A DNA stretch of 6,775 nt from Methylothermaceae bacterium (GCA_027024125.1 JALVSV010000089.1:1-6775), one strand, 5' to 3'; counted from the stretch's first letter, positions 1-6,591 are shown. The notes: a model not told the origin generated them from the sequence alone. Program-made: numbers and translations.

Positions 1-948
1 GCCCAGGGCTGTGGCTAAGTTGCGTAACCAGCGCTCAAAACCTAACCGGCGGATAGCCGAACCTTCGGTTTTTTTCAAAAAGGTGTGTTCGTCCCATGAG
101 AACAACTCGGTCAAGGTTGCCTGATCGAGCCTGTATCTTGGCAGAAAATCGGTTTCCCGGGTTCGGTGGGCATGGCGGTTCCAGGGGCAGACGAGTTGGC
201 AGTCATCGCATCCATAGATGCGGTTGCCGATGGCTTTTCGGAATTCTTCCGGTATCGCATCACGGAGTTCGATTGTCAGATAGGAGATACAGCGTCTGGC
301 ATCGAGTTTATAGGGTGCGATAATGGCCCTGGTTGGGCAGACATCCATACAGGCACTGCAGCTTCCGCAATAGGAGCGGGTGATGGGGGGGTCGCAGGGT
401 AATTCCAGGTCGGTATAGATTTCCCCCAGGAAGAACCAGGAGCCTTCCTTGTTAGCAATCAGATTGGTATGTTTTCCTTGCCATCCTAACCCGGCTTTTT
501 GTGCCAACGGTTTTTCCAATACTGGTGCGCTGTCACAAAATACCCGATAACCGAAAGGCCCTATTCTGGCTTCGATTCTTTTGGCGAGCTGCTGTAGACG
601 CTTGCGGACCAATTTGTGATAGTCGCGTCCCAGGGCATAACGGGAAACATAGGCTCTTTCGGGATTGGCAAGCTGGGCTTCCATGGCCTGCATCGCTTCA
701 GGAAGGTGGTTCATTCTTACCGAGATCACACGCAGGGTTCCGGGCACCAATTCCTCAGGATGAGTACGTTTGCTGCCATGTCTGGCCATATAGTCCATGT
801 CGCCGTGTAGCCGGTCTGCAATCCACTGTTTAAATTCCACCTCGGAGGCGCTGAGGTCGATATTTGTGATCCCTGTGGCTTGAAACCCCAGTGCCTCTGC
901 CCAGGATTTCAGTTCCCTGGCGAGGCTTGAGGAGGTTTGATTATCCAT
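1..948 (-). CDS. queG: Epoxyqueuosine reductase QueG, C-terminus cut by window edge
   Basis: This enzyme carries out the last step of queuosine synthesis, reducing epoxyqueuosine to queuosine in the wobble position of tRNAs with GUN anticodons; it uses cobalamin and two [4Fe-4S] clusters and is cytosolic. The minus strand is open for 316 codons from ATG 948 to the left edge. It shows the family core: an N-terminal region with MDYM near residue 51, the catalytic-acid motif FCDSAP (Asp139), and two ferredoxin-like cysteine motifs, C194-C197-C200-C204P and C247-C250-C254P. E. coli QueG is 379 residues, so about 60 C-terminal residues should lie outside the window. ATG 948 is the only ATG start compatible with the upstream in-frame stop (TGA at 969-967); no clear Shine-Dalgarno precedes it. 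It diverges from nnr, as in many gammaproteobacteria. Reading frame is intact through a run of seven G at 385-391. Confidence 0.96.
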   Translation of the reverse strand, partial: MDNQTSSSLARELKSWAEALGFQATGITNIDLSASEVEFKQWIADRLHGDMDYMARHGSKRTHPEELVPGTLRVISVRMNHLPEAMQAMEAQLANPERAYVSRYALGRDYHKLVRKRLQQLAKRIEARIGPFGYRVFCDSAPVLEKPLAQKAGLGWQGKHTNLIANKEGSWFFLGEIYTDLELPCDPPITRSYCGSCSACMDVCPTRAIIAPYKLDARRCISYLTIELRDAIPEEFRKAIGNRIYGCDDCQLVCPWNRHAHRTRETDFLPRYRLDQATLTELFSWDEHTFLKKTEGSAIRRLGFERWLRNLATALG

Positions 949-992
949 GGGTATTTGGAGGTGGGTTCAAAGTAAGGGAAAATGAGGCACTG

Positions 993-998
993 AGTATA
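993..998 (-). promoter_or_regulatory. Candidate -10 box for queG
   Basis: Read on the minus strand the hexamer is TATACT, five of six matches to the sigma-70 consensus, and would start transcription about 38 bases before the queG ATG. I see no good -35 at the right distance, so this rests on the -10 alone. On the plus strand the overlapping TATAGA (995-1000) could serve nnr, but would leave almost no leader before ATG 1014. Confidence 0.25.
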
Positions 999-1013
999 GA
1001 TTGGAGAGATTTG

Positions 1014-2507
1014 ATGCAGCAGTCGATTGTATCCACCCGATTGCCCAATAGATTGTACCGGGCGGAACAGGTCCGCGCTATGGATAAATATGCCATCGAC
1101 GATCTTGGCATACCCGGTTTGGTACTGATGCAACGGGCAGGGATGGCCGCTTTTGAGGTGCTTTGCCATACCTGGCCCAAGGCGCGAAGTATTGCAATCG
1201 TTTGTGGCGGCGGTAATAACGGTGGTGATGGATATGTCGTGGCCAGACACGCACTGGATGCACGTTTGGCCGTTCAGGTGTTTGCCTTGGTTCCACCTGA
1301 TCGCCTGGGCGGGGATGCCAGAGAGGCTTATGAAGCCTTTGTGGCGGCAGGAGGGCGATGGAACCTGGGACCGCCCAGCGGACTGGAAGGCTTCGAAGTG
1401 GTGGTGGATGCCATATTTGGGACCGGTCTCGATCGGGAGGTGACCGGTGAGTTCAAGGCTGCCATCGAAGCCATCAACCATTTTGGTGGAGGTGTGCTGG
1501 CCGTGGATATTCCCTCCGGACTTGGAGCCGATAGCGGTACCATCTTGGGTTGTGCGGTCGAGGCCGATGCCACCGTGAGCTTCATTGGGCTCAAACAAGG
1601 ATTGTTTACTGCCGAGGGGCCTGCCTGTTGCGGCAGGATTTGGTACGCTGACCTGGCTGTGCCCGAAGCAGTCCTGGAATTTCAGCCTCCATCGGCCCGG
1701 TTGTGGAATGAATATGTCAATCTTCTGCCACCACGTCGTGCCACCGCCCACAAGGGCGATTTTGGTCACGTGCTGGTGGTGGGGGGGGATGCTGGTTTCA
1801 CCGGCGCGGCTAGAATGGCGGCAGAAGCGGCAGCGAGAACGGGGGCAGGCCTGGTGAGTATCGCCACTCGCTCGGCCCATGCCTCTCATTTGAATTCGAA
1901 TCGACCTGAGATCATGAGCCATGGCGTGGAAACCACGACTGAATTGCAGACCTTGCTTGCCCGTACTTCAGTGGTGGTGATCGGGCCGGGATTCGGACAG
2001 TCAGGTTGGGCCAGAAGTCTGTTGCAGACGGTATGTGAGAGTGGCCAGTTGTTGGTGCTGGATGCCGACGCACTCAATCTTTTGGCACAGAATCCCAAAA
2101 AAAAGGATAGGTGGATTCTCACCCCTCACCCGGGAGAGGCGGCGAGACTGCTGGGGTGCAAGACCAGGCAAATCCAGACGGATCGCTATGAAGCGGTTAA
2201 AAAGATACAGGAAAAATACGGGGGGATCTGCATCCTCAAAGGAAGTGGCACCCTGGTGACAGCCGAGAATGAAATCACAGGTGTCTGCAGTCTGGGTAAT
2301 CCGGGAATGGCTTCCGGGGGTATGGGGGATGTCTTGAGCGGCATTCTGTGCGGCCTGCTGGCCCAGGGGCTGGGTGTGTTTGATGCAGCCCGGATGGGCG
2401 TGTGCCTTCATGCAGCCGCTGCAGATGCAGCCGCTGCAGAAGATGGCCAAAGAGGCTTACTGGCTACGGATTTGATGCCATGGATACGCCGCCTGGTCAA
2501 TCGATAG
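1014..2507 (+). CDS. nnr: Bifunctional NAD(P)HX epimerase / ADP-dependent NAD(P)HX dehydratase Nnr
   Basis: Nnr repairs hydrated, damaged NADH and NADPH: the N-terminal YjeF domain epimerises R-NAD(P)HX to S-NAD(P)HX and the C-terminal ribokinase-like domain dehydrates the S form with ADP. The 497-residue product matches the family (E. coli 515). Seen in order: GGGNNGGDG (65-73) and VDAIFGTGL (131-139) and VDIPSG (164-169) of the epimerase, then KGDFGHVLVVGG (247-258), LDADALNLL (349-357), TPHPGEA (370-376), ILKGSGT (407-413) and NPGMASGGMGDVLSG (429-443) of the dehydratase. The frame is open upstream to 891, but family similarity begins after residue 10 from ATG 1014, which has GGAG at 1003-1006, 7 bases ahead; the longer reading would run antisense through the queG start. 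Its 3' end overlaps tsaE by 28 bases, so the two are probably cotranscribed and translationally coupled. Confidence 0.95.
   Translation: MQQSIVSTRLPNRLYRAEQVRAMDKYAIDDLGIPGLVLMQRAGMAAFEVLCHTWPKARSIAIVCGGGNNGGDGYVVARHALDARLAVQVFALVPPDRLGGDAREAYEAFVAAGGRWNLGPPSGLEGFEVVVDAIFGTGLDREVTGEFKAAIEAINHFGGGVLAVDIPSGLGADSGTILGCAVEADATVSFIGLKQGLFTAEGPACCGRIWYADLAVPEAVLEFQPPSARLWNEYVNLLPPRRATAHKGDFGHVLVVGGDAGFTGAARMAAEAAARTGAGLVSIATRSAHASHLNSNRPEIMSHGVETTTELQTLLARTSVVVIGPGFGQSGWARSLLQTVCESGQLLVLDADALNLLAQNPKKKDRWILTPHPGEAARLLGCKTRQIQTDRYEAVKKIQEKYGGICILKGSGTLVTAENEITGVCSLGNPGMASGGMGDVLSGILCGLLAQGLGVFDAARMGVCLHAAAADAAAAEDGQRGLLATDLMPWIRRLVNR
2410..2439 (+). repeat. Perfect 15-bp tandem duplication inside nnr
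   Basis: The 15-mer ATGCAGCCGCTGCAG occurs twice back to back with no mismatch. It keeps frame (five codons) and encodes most of the alanine-rich stretch around HAAAADAAAAEDG near residues 466-478, just before the conserved GLLATDL end of the protein. The family normally has an Ala-rich helix here, so the repeat need not change the length of the protein. Confidence 0.9.
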
Positions 2508-2971
2508 CAATTGACTTGCCTGATCCTGGGGCAACCAGGGAATTTGCTTCTGGAATGGTGGATGTTCTGGAACCTGGGACGGTCGTCTATCTGAAGGGCA
2601 CTTTGGGCACAGGCAAGACGACGTTCGTTAGAATGTTTATGGAGGCCGCAGGTTATCGCGGCCGGATCAGAAGTCCTACCTATACGCTGGTCGAAGTCTA
2701 TCCCGGTGTGGCTCATTTCGATCTCTACCGCCTGTCCGACCCCGAGGAACTGGAATGGTTGGGGGGGCGTGACTATTTCGGTGGAGATACCTTGTGCTTT
2801 ATCGAATGGCCAGATAAAGGTACTGGATACTTGCCGCCTGCGGATCTGATTTTCGACCTTGAAGTGAGGGGGACTGGGCGAAGATTGGTGATGACCGCCT
2901 GCACTGAGCGGGGGCACAGGATCTTGCAGAAAATGAAACGCGGCAGTTCGATTTCGCGCCCACCATTTTAG
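2480..2971 (+). CDS. tsaE: tRNA threonylcarbamoyladenosine biosynthesis ATPase TsaE
   Basis: TsaE is the small ATPase that works with TsaB and TsaD to transfer threonylcarbamoyl from threonylcarbamoyl-AMP to A37 of ANN-decoding tRNAs, giving t6A. The 163-residue product (E. coli 153) shows the family motifs: Walker A GTLGTGKTT (40-48), SPTYTLVE (65-72), HFDLYRL (79-85), the DPEELEWLG stretch (88-96), and the IEWPDKG segment (108-114). ATG 2480 was chosen because similarity begins soon after it and the length fits; the frame is open back to 2402, but that part is an arginine/cysteine-rich out-of-frame reading of nnr. The Shine-Dalgarno before 2480 is weak, in keeping with coupling to nnr, whose stop is 25 bases inside tsaE. 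The gene normally found next in gammaproteobacteria, amiB, is not here; grxD follows after 90 bases. Confidence 0.94.
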   Translation: MDTPPGQSIAIDLPDPGATREFASGMVDVLEPGTVVYLKGTLGTGKTTFVRMFMEAAGYRGRIRSPTYTLVEVYPGVAHFDLYRLSDPEELEWLGGRDYFGGDTLCFIEWPDKGTGYLPPADLIFDLEVRGTGRRLVMTACTERGHRILQKMKRGSSISRPPF

Positions 2972-2972
2972 T

Positions 2973-2997
2973 AATTCGAACTATCCGTTTTCGAATT
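2973..2997. repeat. Inverted repeat AATTCGAA between tsaE and grxD
   Basis: Two perfect 8-base arms, AATTCGAA at 2973-2980 and TTCGAATT at 2990-2997, are separated by 9 bases. They begin one base after the tsaE stop codon. The right arm touches the candidate -35 of grxD, so it could be an operator site; it is AT-rich with no T tract after it, so a factor-independent terminator is less likely. Confidence 0.6.
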
Positions 2998-3025
2998 GTG
3001 AAGGTCCTGTCATTTTTCTGATAAA
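2996..3025 (+). promoter_or_regulatory. Candidate sigma-70 promoter of grxD
   Basis: TTGTGA at 2996-3001 resembles a -35 box and GATAAA at 3020-3025 a -10 box, with 18 bases between them. Both are partial matches. Position fits: it lies in the only gap between tsaE and grxD and would give a leader of about 30 bases holding the GGAGG ribosome site. Confidence 0.4.
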
Positions 3026-3061
3026 ATCACTCGGGTTTACCATTTGGAGGGCTTCTAAGTC

Positions 3062-3385
3062 ATGACTGTCACTGAACGGATAGAGCAACAGCTCAAAGAT
3101 CATCCCATTATCCTTTATATGAAAGGAACCCCCGATTTTCCCCAATGCGGGTTTTCCGGGAGAGTGGTCGAGATTCTGAACCAATGCGGGGTGGAATATG
3201 CCTACGTGAATATCCTGGAAGATCCAGAATTACGCGAAGCACTCAAACAATATTCGAACTGGCCAACTTATCCCCAGTTGTACATCAAGGGGGAACTGGT
3301 GGGCGGCTGTGACATCATCATTCAGTTGTACCAAAGTGGTGAGCTGCAAAAGATGTTGGATCAGGCGGTGGCCACAGCCGAATAA
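3062..3385 (+). CDS. grxD: Monothiol CGFS glutaredoxin GrxD (Grx4)
   Basis: Monothiol glutaredoxins of this class bind a [2Fe-2S] cluster with glutathione, usually as dimers or with BolA-type partners, and act in iron-sulfur cluster transfer rather than in disulfide reduction. The 107-residue protein (E. coli 115) has the signature CGFS at residues 29-32 with MKGTP before it (20-24), the NWPTYPQLY motif (66-74) with the cis-proline, and GGCDI (81-85) for glutathione binding. GGAGG at 3046-3050 is the ribosome site, at a rather long 11 bases from ATG 3062. The gene ends 3 bases from the stop of rnt on the other strand, so the two convergent genes leave no room for a conventional terminator between them. 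A glutaredoxin gene near rnt is also known in E. coli and Pseudomonas. Confidence 0.96.
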   Translation: MTVTERIEQQLKDHPIILYMKGTPDFPQCGFSGRVVEILNQCGVEYAYVNILEDPELREALKQYSNWPTYPQLYIKGELVGGCDIIIQLYQSGELQKMLDQAVATAE

Positions 3386-3388
3386 GGA

Positions 3389-4033
3389 TCAGGCAGGTTC
3401 CAGCGTTTGTGTCTGTGCAGAGCGCTTGAGGATTTCCCAGGTGTTGACGATCGTGCAGAATAATTCAGCCGTTTTTTCAGCATCGTAACGGGCCGAATGA
3501 GCCTCCTGGTTGTCCCAGTCGATCCCAGCGGCTTTGATGGCTTTGGCAAGTACGGTCTGGCCATAGACCAATCCGCCGAGAGTGGCGGTGTCGAAGGTGC
3601 TGAAAGGGTGGAAGGGATTGCGTTTCAACCCGGCGCGCTGGGCCGCGGCATTGACGAAGCTGAGATCGAAGGAGGGGTTGTGCCCCACAAGGATGGCCCG
3701 GGTACAACCGTTTTTCTTCACTGCGGCGCGTACCGGTTGGAAAATCTTGAGCAGCGCCTCCCTTTCATCATCTGAGATTCGAAGGGGATGATGTGGGTTG
3801 ATTCCGTTAAACTCAAGGGCAGCCGGATCGAGTTCAGATCCCTCAAAAGGGGTGATGTGCGCAGAATATACCTCGGCAACCTGTAACATGCCCTCCTGAT
3901 CCATGGATGTGATCACGGCGGCGATTTCTAGTAAAGCATGTTTTTGTGGATCGAAGCCTGCCGTTTCGACGTCGACGATGACCGGCAGGTAGCCGCGGAA
4001 GCGGGTTGCCAATGGGGTGTTTGCTTGTCTCAT
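3389..4033 (-). CDS. rnt: Ribonuclease T
   Basis: RNase T is a DEDD-family 3'-5' exoribonuclease that trims the ends of tRNAs, 5S and 23S rRNA and other stable RNAs and takes part in end turnover of tRNA; it works as a dimer with two metal ions. The 214-residue product (E. coli 215) keeps all five catalytic residues: Asp21 and Glu23 in VDVETAGFD, Asp123 in [11 protein letters not shown], and His179 and Asp184 in [15 protein letters not shown]. The frame is open much further upstream, to 4534, but those residues lie antisense to mlaA and show no RNase T similarity, so ATG 4033 is the start. No convincing Shine-Dalgarno is visible before it. It converges with grxD and diverges from mlaA. Confidence 0.96.
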   Translation of the reverse strand: MRQANTPLATRFRGYLPVIVDVETAGFDPQKHALLEIAAVITSMDQEGMLQVAEVYSAHITPFEGSELDPAALEFNGINPHHPLRISDDEREALLKIFQPVRAAVKKNGCTRAILVGHNPSFDLSFVNAAAQRAGLKRNPFHPFSTFDTATLGGLVYGQTVLAKAIKAAGIDWDNQEAHSARYDAEKTAELFCTIVNTWEILKRSAQTQTLEPA

Positions 4034-4064
4034 GTAAGTATGCAGATGCTTGGAAAAAGAAATC

Positions 4065-4070
4065 AGTATA
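4065..4070 (-). promoter_or_regulatory. Candidate -10 box for rnt
   Basis: On the minus strand the hexamer reads TATACT (five of six to consensus), placed so that transcription would begin about 25 bases before the rnt ATG. No good -35 is seen 16-18 bases upstream. Confidence 0.3.
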
Positions 4071-4098
4071 GCCTGAACTCGAAGACCAAGCTCGAATA

Positions 4099-4107
4099 TG
4101 CTATGTT
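4099..4107 (+). promoter_or_regulatory. Candidate extended -10 for mlaA
   Basis: TGCTATGTT contains a TGn extension before TATGTT (four of six to consensus), about 38 bases before the mlaA start. There is no clear -35, which extended -10 promoters can do without. It is within the 111-base divergent gap between rnt and mlaA. Confidence 0.25.
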
Positions 4108-4144
4108 CCTCGCTTTTGGAATGACGCAGATTGGTGGTGAGCGC

Positions 4145-4897
4145 ATGTATAACAATCCATATAAATCCATGACACTTTGGCGCTTGGCGATTGTTTTTCT
4201 GGCTGCTGCAATGATGAATGGTTGCGCGACTCAAGGCGATTCGCGTGATCCATGGGAGCCTTTCAATCGGGGAGTTTTCCAGTTCAATGACACGCTCGAC
4301 AAATACATGATGCAGCCGATTGCCAAGGGTTATCAATGGGTCACGCCGGAATTCGTCGATCAGGGTGTGACCAACTTTTTCGACAATCTCAACGATATTG
4401 CTGTGACCGCCAATGACCTGTTCCAGTTCAAATTCAAGCAGAGTGGTCAGGATGTGGCCAGACTCTTGATCAATAGCACGCTGGGTATCGGAGGGTTTGT
4501 CGATGTCGCTACAGAGATTGGTCTGGTCAAGCATAACGAGGATTTCGGGCAGACCCTGGCAATTTGGGGAGTGCCCTATGGACCGTATCTCGTGTTGCCT
4601 TTTCTGGGGCCCAGTTCCCCCAGAGACGCTATAGGAACGGCTGCCGATGGATTCATGAATCCATTATCCTATACACCGCTGTTTCCGGTCAGGATCGGTT
4701 TTTTCTCGCTAAAAACCATTGATTTCCGGGCTGACAATCTCAGTGCCACGGAAATTCTGGACGAGGCTGCCCTCGATCGCTACGCCTTCATGCGAAATGC
4801 ATATTTTCAGCGCCGCGAATACCTGATCTACGATGGTGAACCACCCCTGGATGACGAATTTGAGGACTTTGAGAAGGAACTGGAAGAGGAAATGTAA
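4145..4897 (+). CDS. mlaA: Outer-membrane lipoprotein MlaA (VacJ)
   Basis: MlaA sits in the inner leaflet of the outer membrane, in complex with porins, and removes misplaced phospholipids from the outer leaflet, passing them to periplasmic MlaC and the MlaFEDB transporter. The 250-residue product equals the family length (E. coli 251). It has a hydrophobic signal segment (about 12-24) and lipobox Cys27; Ala at +2 fits sorting to the outer membrane. The mature part begins with [15 protein letters not shown] (35-49), and holds FFDNLNDI (78-85), [15 protein letters not shown] (108-122), [21 protein letters not shown] (132-152 region) and the acidic tail typical of the family. ATG 4145 has a GGTGAG-like site 4-5 bases ahead; ATG 4169 is an alternative that would give a shorter signal peptide. 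The other mla genes are not nearby, which is normal. The lipobox has Asn at -2, which is unusual. Its 3' end overlaps pyrC. Confidence 0.95.
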   Translation: MYNNPYKSMTLWRLAIVFLAAAMMNGCATQGDSRDPWEPFNRGVFQFNDTLDKYMMQPIAKGYQWVTPEFVDQGVTNFFDNLNDIAVTANDLFQFKFKQSGQDVARLLINSTLGIGGFVDVATEIGLVKHNEDFGQTLAIWGVPYGPYLVLPFLGPSSPRDAIGTAADGFMNPLSYTPLFPVRIGFFSLKTIDFRADNLSATEILDEAALDRYAFMRNAYFQRREYLIYDGEPPLDDEFEDFEKELEEEM

Positions 4898-5934
4898 CCA
4901 TTTCTGAGGCGCCAACGGATCGTTTCCCCGCTACGCAAGGGGACGATTTCGATACCATCAGGGCCGATATAGCAATCGGGGACTGTCCATGCTGCAGGCT
5001 CGAGGGTCACAGTGCCAGAGTTGTAGGGCAATCGATAAAAATCAGCACCGTGACGGCTGGAGAAGTTCTCCAGTTTATCCAGAGCGTTGGCCTGTTCGAA
5101 CACTTCGGCATACAGTTCGATGGCCAAGGGCGAGGAGAAACATCCGGCACAGCCGCAGGCGCTTTCCTTGCTTTTTCGGGTATGGGGGGCGCTGTCGGTG
5201 CCGAGAAAAAATTTGGGATTTCCGGAGGTGGCTGCCTGTATCAGGGCCTGACGGTGGGTCTCACGTTTGAGAACCGGCAGGCAATAATAATGAGGGCGGA
5301 TGCCCCCGGCCAACAGGGCGTTACGGTTGTACAGAAGGTGCTGGGGGGTGATGGTTCCGGCGATATTGGCCGGCGACCGGTGGACGAAATCCACTCCCTC
5401 AGAAGTGGTGATGTGTTCCAGGACCATCCGGAGATTTGGAAAACGTTCGTGGATGGGGTGAAGTTCGCGTTCTATGAAAACCTTTTCCCGATCGAAAATG
5501 TCGATGTTTCCGTCGGTGACCTCGCCATGAACCTGAAGTACCAGATCGTGTGATTCCATGTATTCGAGCAATGGGTAAATGGTTTTCAGGCTGTGTACCC
5601 CGGCTTCTGAATGTGTGGTGGCGCCTGCGGGATAGAGTTTGAATCCAAGGATGAAAGGCGATTGTGCTGCTGACTCGATTTCCTGCGGAGGCGTGTTTTC
5701 GGTTAGATACAGGCTCAAATAAGGGTTGAATTCGCAATTCGGGGGTAACGCGGCAAGGATCCTGTGGCGGTAGTCCAGGGCTTGTTCCACGGTGGTGATG
5801 GGGGGGGAAAGGTTTGGCATGACCAGGGCCCGGCCAAATTGACGGGCGCTGAAGCCGGTGACGAAGGCGAGCATTGCTGCATCTCGCAGATGAAGATGCC
5901 AGTCGTCGGGTCGGGTGATGGTGAGAGTTTGCAT
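4828..5934 (-). CDS. pyrC: Dihydroorotase PyrC with extended C-terminus
   Basis: PyrC catalyses the reversible closure of N-carbamoyl-L-aspartate to L-dihydroorotate, the third step of pyrimidine synthesis, with two zinc ions. This is the short, E. coli-like type of about 348 residues. All metal and catalytic residues are present: His13 and His15 in DDWHLHLRD, the carboxylated Lys99 in LGFKLYPAGAT, His136 in QVHGEV, His174 in LEHIT and Asp247 in LGTDSAPH, each three less than in E. coli. The CGCAGCFS segment (260-267) is the usual one. Similarity ends about residue 346 (SGETIRW at 335-341); residues 347-368 are a serine-rich tail that lies wholly antisense to the end of mlaA. ATG 5934 starts four codons before the conserved TRPDDWH; no Shine-Dalgarno is visible. 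rnt-pyrC proximity is also known in Pseudomonas, although there without mlaA between. Confidence 0.96.
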   Translation of the reverse strand: MQTLTITRPDDWHLHLRDAAMLAFVTGFSARQFGRALVMPNLSPPITTVEQALDYRHRILAALPPNCEFNPYLSLYLTENTPPQEIESAAQSPFILGFKLYPAGATTHSEAGVHSLKTIYPLLEYMESHDLVLQVHGEVTDGNIDIFDREKVFIERELHPIHERFPNLRMVLEHITTSEGVDFVHRSPANIAGTITPQHLLYNRNALLAGGIRPHYYCLPVLKRETHRQALIQAATSGNPKFFLGTDSAPHTRKSKESACGCAGCFSSPLAIELYAEVFEQANALDKLENFSSRHGADFYRLPYNSGTVTLEPAAWTVPDCYIGPDGIEIVPLRSGETIRWRLRNGYISSSSSFSKSSNSSSRGGSPS

Positions 5935-5963
5935 ACAACGTGGCCAGTGATCAGAGAAATTTG

Positions 5964-5995
5964 GTTATACTGGAAACAATCACCGGTTCAGTCAA
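5964..5995 (-). promoter_or_regulatory. Candidate pyrC promoter
   Basis: On the minus strand TTGACT (5995-5990) and TATAAC (5969-5964) each match five of six consensus bases, but the 20-base spacing is longer than the usual 16-18, so the pair is doubtful. The leader to ATG 5934 would be about 25 bases. The same bases read on the plus strand give TATACT (5966-5971), a possible -10 toward the zinc-ribbon gene. Confidence 0.35.
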
Positions 5996-6103
5996 GTCAA
6001 ATACTCGAGATATGTCCAGGTATCCCAATTTTTTCTCCCACAATCTATGGAACTGAAACTATCGTTGGCTCCACCGCGTAACAAGCCTAAATCAAGGGGT
6101 GGG

Positions 6104-6143
6104 TTCAACTGGATTGTGGATAGGTGTTTCCGAATCCATTGAA
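6104..6143. repeat. Inverted repeat in the leader of the zinc-ribbon gene
   Basis: TTCAACTGGATT at 6104-6115 pairs with AATCCATTGAA at 6133-6143, giving 11 base pairs with a single bulged C (6109) and a 17-base loop. It ends about 40 bases before the ribosome site of the gene at 6196. No T tract follows directly, so it does not look like a terminator; an operator or an RNA leader structure is possible. Confidence 0.5.
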
Positions 6144-6181
6144 TGGGGCGGAGACCGATTCGTTTGCCGATCATTTTTTCC

Positions 6182-6190
6182 AAGGAGGTG
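6182..6190 (+). promoter_or_regulatory. Strong Shine-Dalgarno that fixes the zinc-ribbon start
   Basis: AAGGAGGTG is a near-perfect ribosome site, 5 bases ahead of ATG 6196. It decides between this ATG and the upstream in-frame ATG at 6124. Another ATG at 6191 is out of frame. Confidence 0.85.
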
Positions 6191-6195
6191 ATGAT

Positions 6196-6507
6196 ATGCC
6201 CATCTATGAATACCAATGTCAGTCCTGTGGCCATGAATTCGAGATCCTGCAGAAAGTGAGTGATTCTCCTTTGACCGAGTGTCCTGAGTGCCAGCAGGAC
6301 AGTTTGCAAAAAAAGATCTCGGCTGCGGGTTTTCGCCTCAAGGGAAGTGGCTGGTATGAAACCGATTTCAAGAAAGGTTCGGAAAAGAAGCGTAACTTGG
6401 CAGATGACGGTAAAAAGCCCGAAAAGAAAGAAAAACCGGCAGGCAACAAGTCGTCATCCAAGGAACAGGCAAGTAAACCAGCTGCCAAAGTGGCTGGTGG
6501 CAATTAG
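6196..6507 (+). CDS. FmdB-family small zinc-ribbon protein
   Basis: The 103-residue product starts MPIYEYQCQSCGHEFE and carries two CxxC pairs, C8-C11 and C29-C32, which form the zinc ribbon of the FmdB/CxxC_CxxC_SSSS family. The middle has the family segment FRLKGSGWYETDFK (46-59). From about residue 60 the protein becomes a lysine-, serine- and alanine-rich low-complexity tail without predicted fold. Molecular function is not known for this family; the name comes from a putative regulator in a formamidase operon, and nucleic-acid contact is only inferred from the zinc ribbon and basic tail. In many gammaproteobacteria a homologue lies just before a DUF502 membrane-protein gene and aspS; here 268 gene-free bases follow up to the window end, so that link cannot be checked. 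It diverges from pyrC. Confidence 0.9.
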   Translation: MPIYEYQCQSCGHEFEILQKVSDSPLTECPECQQDSLQKKISAAGFRLKGSGWYETDFKKGSEKKRNLADDGKKPEKKEKPAGNKSSSKEQASKPAAKVAGGN

Positions 6508-6591
6508 TTCGAATTTTCCCCCAGCCCCTTTCTGACTGATGTAATGAACTGAATGACATGCAGAGAATCGGTGGTCATAAGCCAAAATCCA

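Noticed and set aside
891..1013. N-terminal extension of nnr by 41 codons
   Set aside because: It overlaps the start of queG antisense, has no ribosome site, and the family begins at the 1014 start.
1781..1788. Homopolymer runs (G8 here, G8 at 5800-5807, G7 at 385-391 and 2761-2767, A8 at 2097-2104) as possible frameshift sites
   Set aside because: All four genes stay in frame with conserved residues on both sides, so neither sequencing error nor programmed frameshifting is needed.
909..1922. 337-codon open frame on the minus strand across the queG-nnr gap and nnr
   Set aside because: It lies antisense to the clearly conserved nnr, its product has no recognisable motif, and its composition is that of a shadow frame.
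3386..3388. Terminator between convergent grxD and rnt
   Set aside because: Only 3 bases lie between the stops and I find no GC-rich hairpin with T tract around them.
3938..4144. N-terminal extension of the mlaA frame by 69 codons
   Set aside because: It is antisense to rnt and would bury the lipoprotein signal peptide inside the protein.
4034..4534. N-terminal extension of the rnt frame by 167 codons
   Set aside because: It runs antisense through mlaA; RNase T similarity and length both fit the start at 4033.
5050..5553. 167-codon plus-strand open frame inside pyrC
   Set aside because: It is fully antisense to conserved PyrC metal-binding regions and shows no domain of its own.
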